The notes below the pieces were generated by a model. It worked only from the letters and a program-made list of their open reading frames with translations, was not told where the DNA came from and did not search any database. Made by a program: the position numbers and the translations under genes. Positions 1-9,715 of a stretch of DNA of 64,000 nucleotides are shown here, piece after piece. Source of the stretch: Jaltomata sinuosa (lineage: Eukaryota > Streptophyta > Magnoliopsida > Solanales > Solanaceae); contig QJPP01000662.1 in NCBI GenBank assembly GCA_003996215.1, positions 62,001-126,000 on the forward strand, written 5' to 3'. Within the stretch, counting starts at the first letter, position 1. Every line of letters starts with the position of its first letter.

Positions 1-228
1 AATGACATGTAATATCATATGAAATTTATGGAAAAATAGTAATAATATGAAATAAATTATATATTTAAAAAATTGTATACGAATTTAAAAGTATCACGAT
101 GACGATAAAAACGTGATTTACTTAGAAAATAAAAGCAATACGCGAGGAAAATTAAGCTTAGAAATAACAATAATTAGTATAATAACAGCCCGAGAGAGGT
201 ATAGAGAGGTCAAAATTGGGTGTCAACA
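1..228 (-). repeat. E1 3' LTR, first 228 bp
   Basis: This stretch matches 16137-16364 almost base for base and starts on the minus strand with TGTTGACACCC, the same terminus as the 5' LTR. The rest of the LTR lies left of the window. It is directly preceded, in element sense, by a polypurine tract. Confidence 0.92.
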
Positions 229-242
229 GCTGCCCCTTCCTT
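229..242 (-). other. E1 polypurine tract (plus-strand primer site)
   Basis: The minus strand reads AAGGAAGGGGCAGC immediately before the LTR start TGTTGACA. E2 has the same tract, AAGGAAGGGGCAGT, at 49780-49793 in the same position. In LTR retrotransposons this RNase H-resistant purine tract primes plus-strand DNA synthesis. Confidence 0.85.
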
Positions 243-360
243 GCTCGGGAATGAAGGATGAATTGGCGGGCAAGGAATGTTGACTAGTAGCCAATTTTGT
301 CTGACCTGACGATTAATTCTCCTGAATCCGAAAAGCAAAAGGGGATTGCAAAAGTGTTGC

Positions 361-429
361 GGCCGGGACTTTGGTTTTCAAGTCGCCTAAATATCCCTGG
401 TCTTACGGGAATCAGGCCGTGTGTAGTTC
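361..429 (-). promoter_or_regulatory. Recurrent 3' UTR motif, copy near polypurine tract
   Basis: The minus strand carries a GAACTAC...GGCCTGATTCCC...GGGATATTTAGGCG arrangement. It is closely similar to E2 positions 49592-49660, also just upstream of the polypurine tract, including upstream sequence with TTTCTTTA and CTGAATC. Related copies are at 2427-2489 (minus), 46007-46071 and 48017-48076 (plus). The function is unknown to me; conservation between two diverged elements is what is seen. Confidence 0.6.
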
Positions 430-797
430 TAGATTCAGAAATGAACGAGGTTTCTAAAGAAAAAATGCACACGAAAATCTGAACGAAGATGTAGTTGGCA
501 CGAGTCGATGAGATTTAAATGATTAGCTGAGAATAGGACACGAGCAACGGTCCAGTGTTGGTGATATACGGATAAGAAAGGTTGTGTTTTGGAAGCGAAG
601 ACGATGGTTAATCTCGTATCTTGGCTTGCTCAGTTCTCGATGCCTGCAATTTCTGTTATAACTAGATAAAGATTAACATTTAAATAAAAATAAAGTAAAA
701 CATGATGCAGGTTCCTTTTAAGACTATGGAATGTTGCTTAAGACGATAAAAATGTTGTCTTAAGCGATGATATCTCAGGATCATGATACGTAAAATT

Positions 798-973
798 AAT
801 CCTCAGGCCATGAAATGATGTCTGCGGGCCATGAAAATGATGCCTTTAGACGATGACGCCTTTGGAGTATGACAAGCAGAAAGTAAATCCCTAGGCCATG
901 AAATGATGTCCGCAGGCCATGGAAATGATGCCTTTAGACTATGACGCCTTCGGAGCATGGTAAACAGAAATTA
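798..973 (-). repeat. 88-bp tandem duplication in E1 3' UTR
   Basis: Two adjacent copies (798-885 and 886-973) share blocks such as GGCCATGAAATGATGTC and ATGATGCCTTTAGAC. They differ at scattered positions, so the duplication is not brand new. Confidence 0.8.
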
Positions 974-1059
974 AAGAAAGCATATCTGTTTTGAGTGGCA
1001 TATCATGACGTTTGGTAGCTTCTGAATAATTTGTTCCATGGTAGCTTGTTGTGATTCGA

Positions 1060-1795
1060 TACGGTCTCGGGCTCAATGCAATCTCAGGCACAATGCAATT
1101 CTCGGGAACAATGCAATTCTCGGGCCAAATGCAATCTTGGGCTCAATCAAAATTCTCGGGCTTGATGTAATTCTCGGGCAAAATGCGATCTCGATCTCAA
1201 ATGCATTTATCGGGTGCAGTGCAATTCTCGGGCTCAATGCAATTCGTAATTTTCAAGCACAATGCAATCTCGGGCCAAATGCAATCTCGGGCTCAAATGC
1301 ATTTTTCGGGTAAATATAATTCTCGAGCCAAATGTAATTCTCAGGCTTGACGCAAGCTAGGGCCAAATGCAATTCTCGGGCCAAATATAATTCTCGACCA
1401 AATGCAGTCTCGGGGAAAATATAATTCTCGGGCAAAATATAATTCTCGGGCCAAATATAATTCTCTGGCCAAAATGCAATTCTCGGGCCAAATATAATTC
1501 TCAGGCCAAATGCAATCTCGGGCCAAAGTCATCTCGGTCATAATGCAATCTCGGGCCAAATGCAATTCTCGGGCCAAATGTAATTCTCGGGCTCAAATGC
1601 AACCCCGGGCCAAAGTCATCTCGGGCATAATATATTTCTCGGGCCAAATGCAATCTCGGGCCAAAATGCAATCTCGGGCCAAATGCGGTCTCGGGCCAAA
1701 TATAATTCTCGGGCCAAATGCAATCTCGAGCCAAAGTCATCTCGGGCATAATGCAATCTCGGGCCAAATGCAATTCTTCTTTGAGGAGATAGAGT
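1060..1795 (-). repeat. Minisatellite of about 18-bp units in E1 3' UTR
   Basis: About 40 tandem units of the type AATTCTCGGGCCAAATGC (plus strand) alternate with 17-bp forms (CAATCTCGGGCCAAATG) and with TATAATTCTCGGGCC forms. Occasional GCTCAATG or AAAGTCATCTCGG variants form a higher-order pattern. The array is confined to the 3' UTR of E1. E2 carries an unrelated array at the same relative place. Confidence 0.9.
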
Positions 1796-2152
1796 AGCTT
1801 AGCTTTCCTGCCATATTTTGATGACGGTGTTTGTCTTGATGCTGCTGAGACAATTCTCGGATTTGTACCTGCTAGTTCTACGTTCAAAGAAAAATTGTTA
1901 ATTTGTAAAAAGGGAAGGTTGATTTGTGCATATGCTCTTGGGTGCATCTATCCTCCTTGTTATGTGTCTGCGGGCTGTCGCACTCTCTTCGGGCACTCGC
2001 TCGAGCAAATAAATAAATCGTATTTTTAAATAACTTGCTTTGAAAAGGGAAAGGAAATGTTAAAAATAATAATATTGTTGAATCATAAACCGTGACATGT
2101 TTTGAGACATCACAACATCTGATCATTTTTGCATTTGGAGTGCAGCTCCGAT

Positions 2153-2180
2153 GAAATTTTTGAGGGCCCTCAAAAATTTC
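2153..2180 (-). other. Perfect 28-bp palindrome (candidate RNA stem-loop) beside GGGGCAG
   Basis: The sequence is its own reverse complement, centred on GGGCCC with arms GAAATTTTTGA. In element sense it is directly preceded by CTGGGGCA. E2 has the same arrangement at 48391-48427 with a 13-bp stem and a 3-nt loop. Transcribed RNA should fold into a hairpin. Its role is unknown; packaging, dimerisation or priming are guesses. Confidence 0.7.
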
Positions 2181-2266
2181 TGCCCCAGTGTAGAACTTGT
2201 CTTTCGGCTAGAATCGCTCAAAAATTTCTGCCCCAGTGTATAACTTGTCTTTCGGCTAGAAATTTT
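2171..2266 (-). repeat. 48-bp tandem duplication with TGCCCCAG core
   Basis: Copies 2171-2218 and 2219-2266 share CAAAAATTTCTGCCCCAGTG and CTTGTCTTTCGGCTAGAA. Each contains the reverse complement of the GGGGCAGAAATTTTTG motif, so the duplication multiplies the polypurine-like motif next to the palindrome. Confidence 0.8.
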
Positions 2267-2426
2267 TGTAGAATGAGCGGTCGCTTGTTGTGAATCTTGA
2301 GGTTCCCTCAAAATTCTCTCCCAGTCTTACGATTCATGGTAATGCTTTTCATTTTGAGATACTCTCAAAAATTCTGCCCCAGTTATAATGCTTGACAAAG
2401 GAAAATGAGAGGTTTTATTATGATAA

Positions 2427-2489
2427 GACCGAACTCCATAGGAGCGCCTACATATCCCTCTTAAACGGGAATCAGGTCAAACGTAGTTC
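2427..2489 (-). promoter_or_regulatory. Recurrent 3' UTR motif, copy just after integrase
   Basis: The minus strand starts GAACTACGTTTGACCTGATT, continues with GGGATATGTAGG and closes with GAGTTCGGTC. The outer GAACT and AGTTC can pair. The same arrangement follows each of the two gag ORFs of E2 (46007-46071, 48017-48076). It therefore appears to mark the end of coding modules in this family. Confidence 0.6.
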
Positions 2490-2562
2490 CAATTACAAGG
2501 TAAGGAAGCATAACAGAAATAACTTTCTCTTAACTTCTCAGATGAAGTATCTTTTGACAGCG

Positions 2563-5500
2563 TCAGAATTGGATAGGTTTGGGCCACACTTCACCATCCA
2601 TTTCCGCTAGTATGAGTGCTCCTCCTGTCAGAACCCGATGGACCACGTAAAAACCTTGCCAATTTGGTGCAAATTTTCCTTTAGCCTCGTATTGATTTGG
2701 AAAGATCCATTTTAGGACAAGTTGCCTCGGTGTAAAATGCCTTGGTCTGACCTTCTTGTTGAAAGCTTTGGCCATTCTATTCTGATAGAGTTGACCGTGA
2801 CAAATTGCATTTATTCTCCTCCCATCAATGAGTGCCAGTTGTTCCATTCTACCTCGCACCCATTCAGCATCGCTTAGTTTTGCTTCCTGAATGATCCTTA
2901 GAGAAGGTATCTCCACTTCAGCAGGTATCACAGCTTCAGTACAATAAACCAGAAGATAGGGAGTGGCCCCTGTAGAAGTCCTCAACGTAGTACGATATCC
3001 GAACAATGCGAAGGGTAGCTTCTCGTGCCAGTGTCTGTAATTGTCAATCATCTTACGCAGTATCCTCTTAATGTTTTTGTTCGCAGCCTCAACTACTCCA
3101 TTCATCTGTGGCCTATAGGCTGTAGAGTTTCGATGGTTGATCTTGAACTGCTCACACGTTGCTTTCATCAGATCACTGTTGAGATTGGTGCCATTATCTG
3201 TAACAATTGACTCAGGAACTCCAAATCGACAGATAATATGATCTCGGACAAAATCAGCTACAACCTTCTTTGTGACAGACTTATGTGAGGTAGCCTCGAC
3301 CCATTTGGTGAAATAATCAATAGCAACAAGAATGAACCTATGTCCGTTGGATGCGGCAGGTTCAATAGGACCAATAACGTCCATACCCCAAGCTGTGAAT
3401 GGCCAAGGAGAGCTGGTGACATGGAGTTCGTTGGGAGGAACTCGAATCATGTCAGCATGCATTTGGCATTGATGACACTTTTGCACATAACGAATGCAAT
3501 CCGTCTCCATAGTCAACCAAAAGTACCCGAATCTCAGTATTTTCTTGGCCAAGGTAAATCCGTTCATATGAGGGCCACAAGTTCCACCGTGGACTTCTTC
3601 AATCAAACTAAAAGCTTCTCTAGCGTCAACACACCTCAGCAGTCCTAAATCAGGAGTCCTCTTGTACAGGATTTCTCTGCTTAAGAAGAATTGGTTAGCT
3701 AACCTCCGAATAGTGCGCTTTTGAATACTTGTGGCATTCCCTGGATAATCTCCATTTATTAAGTATCCCTGGATATCAACATACCATGGCTTGCCATCTA
3801 ACTCCTCTTCGGCATGGAAACAATATGCAGGCTGCTCGTGAGTATGAATAGGGATAGGATCAATATAATTCTTGTCCGGATGTTGTATCATAGAAGACAA
3901 AGTGGCCAAAGCATCAACGAATTCATTCTGGATTCGCAGAACATGTTTGAATTCTATCTTGACAAACCTCTTGCGCAATTTTTGTATGCAATCTATGTAT
4001 GGCAGGAGTTTCCTATTCTTGGTAGCCCATTCTCCTTGTACTTGATGAATCAACAGGTCTGAGTCCCCAATTACCAATACCTCTTGGACATTCAGGTCAA
4101 TGGCTAGCCGAAGCCCCAAAATGCAAGCTTCGTATTTAGCCATATTGTTGGTGCAAGGAAACCTAAGTTTGGCTGATACCGGATAATGCTGGCCAGTTTC
4201 TGAGATCAAAACAGCTCCAATACCTACCCCTTTGAAGTTCGCAGCTCCATCAAAGAATATCCTCCAACCATTGTATATTTTGGATATGTCCTCTCCCACA
4301 AATGTCACTTCCTCATCAGGAAAATAAGTTTTCAAGGGTTCATATCCATCATCTACGGGGTTTTCGGCCAGGTGATCTGCCAACGCCTGTGCTTTCATGG
4401 CCCTCTGAGTGACATAAACTATGTCAAACTCACTCAACAAAATCTGCCATTTAGCCAGCTTCCCGGTAGGCATAGGCTTCTAGAAGATGTAATTTAGTGG
4501 ATCCATTCTCGAGATCAAGTAGGTAGTGTATGCTGAGAGGTAATGTCTCAACTTCTGGGCTGCCCAAGTTAATGCACAACACGTGCGTTCCAGCAAAGAG
4601 TAACGAGCCTCATATGATGTGAACTTCTTACTCATGTAATAGATTGCCTGCTCCTTCCTCCCTGTTTCATCATGCTGTCCCAGAATACTACCGAAAGCAT
4701 TATCTATCACAGATAAATACAACAGTAGTGGCCTACCTGGCTCAGGAGGGACCAATATAGGAGGATTAGATAGGTAATCCTTGATTTTGTCAAACGCTTA
4801 CTGACACTCTGACGTCCATTTTGTGGCAGCATCCTTTTTCAATAACTTGAAAATCGGCTCACAGATGACAGTGGATTGGGCTATGAAGCGACTGATGTAG
4901 TTGAGGCGGCCCAAGAAATTCATTACCTCTTTCTTATTTTTTGGTGGCGGAAGCTCTTTGATGGCTTTGATTTTGGTCGGGTCCAACTCTATTCCGCGAC
5001 GACTGACGATAAAACCCAATAATTTTCCCGCAGGGACTCTAAAGGCACACTTTGCCGGGTTCAGCTTCAGATTGTACTTCCGAAGCCTATTAAAGAACCT
5101 CTCGAGATCGTCCAAATGACTCGAACCCTTCTTAGATTTGATGATAACATCATCCACATAAACTTCAATTTCCTTGTGGATCATGTCATGAAAAATGGTA
5201 GTCATGACCCTCATGTATGTAGCTCCAGCATTTTTCAACCCGAAAGGCATAAACTTGTAACAATAAACCCCCCAGGGTGTAATGAAAGTGGTTTTCTCAG
5301 CATCCTCTTCATGCATCTTAATCTGATGATAACCGGCAAAGCAATCCATGAATGATTGCGTTTCATGCTTGGCACAGTTATCGATCAAGATGTGTATATT
5401 AGGGAGTGGAAAATTATCCTTAGGGCTGGCTCTGTTAAGATCCCTGTAGTCAACGCAGACTCTGACCTTACCATCCTTCTTGGGAATAGGTACGATATTA

Positions 5501-5968
5501 GCTAGCCAAGTCGGATATTCAGTTACTCGAATGATTCCAGCCTCAACTTGCTTTGCCACCTCTTCTTTAATCTTCAAGCTCAGATCAGGTTTATACTTTC
5601 TGAGTTTCTGTTTGACTGGAGGACATGAGGGATCAGTGGGCAGTCTGTGGGATACAATCGAAGTGCTCAATCCTGTCATGTCTGCATAGGACCAAGCAAA
5701 GACGTCTTTGTGTTTTTTCAAAACCCGAGCGTAGCCTTTTTTCTCATTTTCAGATAGGTAAACACTGACGTATGTTTCATTAGCCACTTCTGAGTCCCCT
5801 AAGTTCACTACCTCTGTATCCACTAGGTTTACCTTAGGTTTGTGTTCAAACTCTTCAACCTTCTTAACGAGTTCTTCCGGTACTTCCTCTTCTAGTTCAC
5901 TTATATTATGTTGCACAGTCTCATTACATGTTACAGTCTCAGATTCAACGTTTTTAGAAGTAATTTTG
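2563..5968 (-). pseudogene. pol: E1 pol: RT, RNase H, archaeal-type RNase H, integrase (broken by two stops)
   Basis: One reading frame runs from the splice acceptor at 5968 to the TGA at 2563-2565. It is interrupted only by in-frame stops at 4798-4800 and 4480-4482. RT comes first, with catalytic YVDD at 5149-5160 and a KKDGKVRVCVDYRDLN block. Next are the usual RNase H (RYSLLERTCCAL region, about 4755-4500) and a second RNase H with FFDGAAN, AKYEA, GDSDL and FVDALA, about 4250-3870. This second, archaeal-type domain is characteristic of the Tat lineage. Integrase follows, with HHCC residues (VHGGTCGPH ... CHQC) and a DDE set in WGMDVIGPI, VTDNGTN and VVEAANK. The enzymes would copy and integrate the element. 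Comparison with family sequence suggests GAA to TAA and CAG to TAG changes made the stops. The catalytic residues themselves look intact. Confidence 0.9.
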
Positions 5969-6137
5969 CTGAAAAAGAAAGAAAGAAAAGAAAACACAAA
6001 TAAAGAATATTAATATACTGAAGAGAAACCCTTTATTAAAGAAAGCTGATTTCCTTCAAAATAGTAAATAGCATAAAAGTGAACTCAAAATCGAGCCTAT
6101 TTATTGAAAACAATAAAATAAAATCTTCTGCATCTAC
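5969..6137 (-). other. Candidate spliceosomal intron between protease and RT of E1
   Basis: The minus strand has a donor GG|GTAGATG at 6137. The acceptor is a long pyrimidine tract, TTTCTTTCTTTCTTTTTCAG, ending at 5969. The 169-bp interval is AT-rich and has a branch-like TATTAAT about 40 nt before the acceptor. The gag-pro stop codon TAG (6136-6134) lies inside the donor. Removing the interval joins two bases of the last gag-pro codon to one base of the RT exon and enters the RT frame exactly. Ogre elements are known to splice an intron at this place. Splicing of this copy is inferred, not observed. Confidence 0.78.
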
Positions 6138-9100
6138 CCAAGTGCTCGGCGGGCCCTAGAAGGAGTGGCAGTCCAGTTGCTGAGGGTGGCTTTGGGCTGA
6201 TTGCTCTGTGTAGGAAATCCTCCTCTCCCCTCATCGATGATGACATTGCAGCTCTCTTCTGTCAGGAATAGACCTCTTAAGCTTTCTAGCACATCATCTT
6301 CACCATCGTCAAGAAATCCCGCAGAGATAAAAGTCTGATGCAATGACGGTATCGGTCCTAGCGAAGGATAATAGAATCCGCCCACGGGTGACTTACAATC
6401 TTTGTACTCTTGTGCAGTGCCAAGATAACCCAACCCGAACGTGGTCTCCTGTGACTGTATCTGTATTGGTTCCATTATGCCTTGCAAATTTGCCCCCAAA
6501 CCGCCATTAGGTACGAACCCTGAGCGAAGCAACATATTCATGATGGTGCTGCTCCACCATGGTCCCTCTCCAACAAATCCCACCATTTCCAGTGTGTGGA
6601 ACATTTCTCCATCCAGTCTCTCTTTTCTTTCCACCGCGTATATAGAATGCCCTTTTTCACCATGGACCACCACCTCTTGATAGTCCCATTCAAACTTGAG
6701 GCATTGATGCAGAGTAGAGGACACCGCTCCTGCCATATAAAGCCATGGGCGACCAAGTAACATATTGTAGGAAGCCGGGATATCCATTACTTGGAACACA
6801 ATGGAGAATGTGGCAGGTCCCATCAATGCATCGAGGGTAATTTCCCCGATGGTATCTCTTTGAGAGCCGTCGAAAGCCTTCACGTTCATCCTCCGAGTCC
6901 GAATCTTAGAAGTGTTAACCTCTAGCCTTGTCAGTGTGGCGAGGGGGCATATGTTTAGACCAGAGCCTGGATCGATCAATACCTTTGTTATCACCCTATC
7001 CTCATACTGCATGGTGATATGCAAAGCATCATTGTGTGCTCTTCCTTGAAGCGACAGCTCATCCTCTTGAAAGGATATTTTATGAGCCTCGAATACCTGC
7101 CCAACCATATGGTCTACCTCTCCACCGGTGATATTAGCTGGTACAAAAGCCTCGCTAATAACCCTCATTAGAGCTTTCTGATGGAGCTCAGAAGTCTGTA
7201 AAAGTGACAAAATAGAGATTTGAGCCGAAGTTTTGCTCAGCTGATCTATAACAGAATATTCCTTTGCTTGTACCTTCTTCCAAATGCCATTCTCCTCAAC
7301 CTCTACAACTGGTTGTTTTCCCTTGCTAGAACTTCCTTGAGACAGATTTTCATGCGTGTAGATTCTGCCAGATCGAGTCACACCCTGAGCGGCGTCAGCC
7401 TCGGCTACCTTTGCCTTTCCTGGAATATCACATTCATAATTCCATGGTACTGCATGGGGATCATAAGCAACTGGAGTAGCTCGATATACAGTAAATGCAA
7501 ATTTAGGTGCAGCCACCTCTACTTTAAACAGAAACTGTTTTTGTGCCGGAGCAGATGTTTGTGACACCATCGCGACATCCCCTTCTTTCTTAATAACCCA
7601 AATAGAGCCTTCCAGATCCACTGCCTCTCCAACTTCTAACACGTTGACCTGATGATTTGGGAGAAGATTGTTGGTGACGTTCGGAGCTGGGTCTTTCAAC
7701 TGAATAACCTTTGTATCAATTAACCTCTAAATTAGATCCTTCAATGAGCGGCATACTTCAGTAGTATGTGAACCTTTCATCCCTGAATGGTACGCACAGA
7801 CTTTGTTAGGGTCATACCATTTGGCCTGAGTTCTACAGGTAAAGAGAGAACGGGAGTGATGAGGCCAGCTACCCTCAATCTTTCATACAACTGGGCAATT
7901 GGTTCAGCCAAAGGAGTATACTACTTGACCGGCCTTTTCTCAAAATTGGCTCGGGGTCTGTAATTTGGATTAGGTGGGGGAGATTGGAATTGAGAAGGTT
8001 GGCTGCTATAAACGAGGTGAAAGGGAATTTGGTAGGAGTATGTAGGCATTTGATAAAGAGGGATAGGGTACGGAGATTGTTGGTATAGTGGAGGGTGGGT
8101 TGTAGGCGTTTGGGAAATGAGTGGTGTTTTGAAATCTTGTGCCATCATCACAGTCCCCACTTCTTTTTTCTTTCGATTTTTAGCAATTCCTCCAGATTGT
8201 AGGGACTTACTGGTAGCCTCTAGAGCCTCCAAATTGATAATGCTACCACTTTTGATGCCTTCCTCTAGTCTTTCCCTGACCTGGATGATCTCGGCAAAAC
8301 TCTTTTCCGTGATGAGCATCATCTTTTCATAGTACTGTGGTTCCTGGGCCCGAATAAAATAATCTTTCATTTGAGCCTCGTCCATTGGAGGTCGGGCTCT
8401 GGCCGCTTCAGCTCTCCATCTCAAGGCATATTCCCAAAATAATTCATTGGGCTTCTTCTTCAGGTTTTGAATGTGAAACCAATTTGGGGCGTTGTCCATG
8501 TTGAATCCAAATCTTTCTACAAAATCGGAGGTCATGTCTATCCATTTGGACCACTTTCTGGTATCCTGCTCAATGTACCAGGTTAAGGCCTCCCCGGTAA
8601 GGCTTCTCATGAACAACTTCATTCGTATTTTCTCATCTCTTCCTACTCCCACCAGCTTATCACAATACATTCTTAAGTGCGCTTTGGGATCCCCGGTCAC
8701 ATTGAATAACTCAAATTTGGGAGGTTTGTACCCCTCCGGTAATTGAACGTCTGGGTGCGTACATAGATCTTCATAATTCAGACCCTTCACCCCTCTAATG
8801 CCCTCTATATGTTGCAGTCTGTTGGTGACCTGCTCCAGCTTTTCGACCATGTTCTGTATTAACCGATCTTTTTCTGAAGGCTCTGGCTCAAGCTGGTGCT
8901 GAACAAAAAGAGCAGTTTCCACGTATATGGGGTTTAGGTTATAATTTCCTGGAACGTGGGTAGGGACTATATTTGGAGTGGTTTGGGAGTTTTGTGGAGC
9001 TGAGAGGGTAGGATACTGTGGTGGAGGACATTGGCTAGTCCTTGGAAAAACGTAAGTATGCTGCAAGTCATTTTGTGGTTGTGGTACATTGGGTATGGTT

Positions 9101-9367
9101 TGGAGTTTTGCGGCGATATTGTCCTCGAGGACTGTTCAAAGTGAAGGACAACTTGGCCAAATTACGAACTTGCGCCAGTTCATCCTGTAAGTCAAGGATT
9201 CTTTGCTCCATTCGTAAGATTAGCTCATCACGGTCTCCACCAACACTTTCTGAGACTTCCTTACTCTTACTAGCACTATTGTCACCCATTTTATTTTTCC
9301 TTTCACGATTTGGACTCGGAGGAGGAGGAGGAGGAGTCCCTTTTGATCTAGTATGATATCCCAGCAT
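6138..9367 (-). pseudogene. gag-pro: E1 gag-protease, frameshifted
   Basis: An ATG at 9367-9365 opens a segment with a basic, proline-rich start and a short coiled-coil-like stretch. It shifts frame near 9068 and continues as the capsid-like gag core (LCTHPDVQLPEGYKPPKF ... RSLTGEALTWY, about 8760-8560). Around 7735-7820 a zinc-finger-like motif CAYHSGMKGSHTTEVC sits in a stretch separated from the flanking parts by frame breaks near 7920 and a stop near 7727. The protease part (7699-6138) has the active-site block LIDPGSGLN at about 6955-6980 and the LLGRPWLY motif. Gag packages RNA; the aspartic protease matures the polyprotein. The stop at its end lies within the intron donor, so only spliced RNA would read on into RT. 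The gag core is homologous to the second E2 gag. Confidence 0.85.
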
Positions 9368-9373
9368 GCACAA

Positions 9374-9715
9374 ATCAACCTTTGGGAAGGGAGTAAGAGT
9401 AAAACAAAATTAACAGAAACCAAGTTAGTAGTAAGATATTTATTCTAAAGATAAACACATTGATTGCGAAAAATAAACGTCCTAAATGCAAGGGACCTCG
9501 TTGAGCCAGAGGTAGGCCTAAAACGACACATATATGATTCAGGACATTTTAATCCAAGCCAAGATTCAATATTAGTCAGAGTTTAGAGTCAGATAATAAA
9601 TGAAGTAAACCATTTATTAAATCAAACTTTGATATACTATAATTCTTTGCGGAAATGAAAAAAAACAAGAAAGTAGAGCTAGGGGAAAGCGGGATGACAA
9701 GGGAAAATCCTAAAT
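9374..9715 (-). other. Spacer between ORF1 and gag of E1
   Basis: These 342 bp are AT-rich and show no convincing coding potential. I see nothing further in them. Confidence 0.6.

Larger units (their letters stand above)
243..2562 (-). other. E1 3' untranslated region between integrase and polypurine tract
   Basis: I see no coding region in these 2.3 kb. They hold a recurrent motif at 361-429 and again at 2427-2489, an 88-bp tandem duplication at 798-973, a minisatellite of about 18-bp units at about 1060-1795, a perfect palindrome at 2153-2180 and a 48-bp tandem duplication at 2171-2266. Open frames inside the minisatellite arise from the repeat and encode only low-complexity peptides. Long, repeat-bearing 3' UTRs are known in Tat-lineage elements. 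Confidence 0.8.

Noticed and set aside
1501..1947. Open frame of 148 codons on the minus strand
   Set aside because: It is a translation of the 18-bp minisatellite (ARDCIWPENYIWPE-like repeats) with overlapping open frames on both strands.
3340..3648. Plus-strand open frames inside 2563-9373
   Set aside because: Antisense shadows of the E1 pol and gag-pro regions, without any domain.
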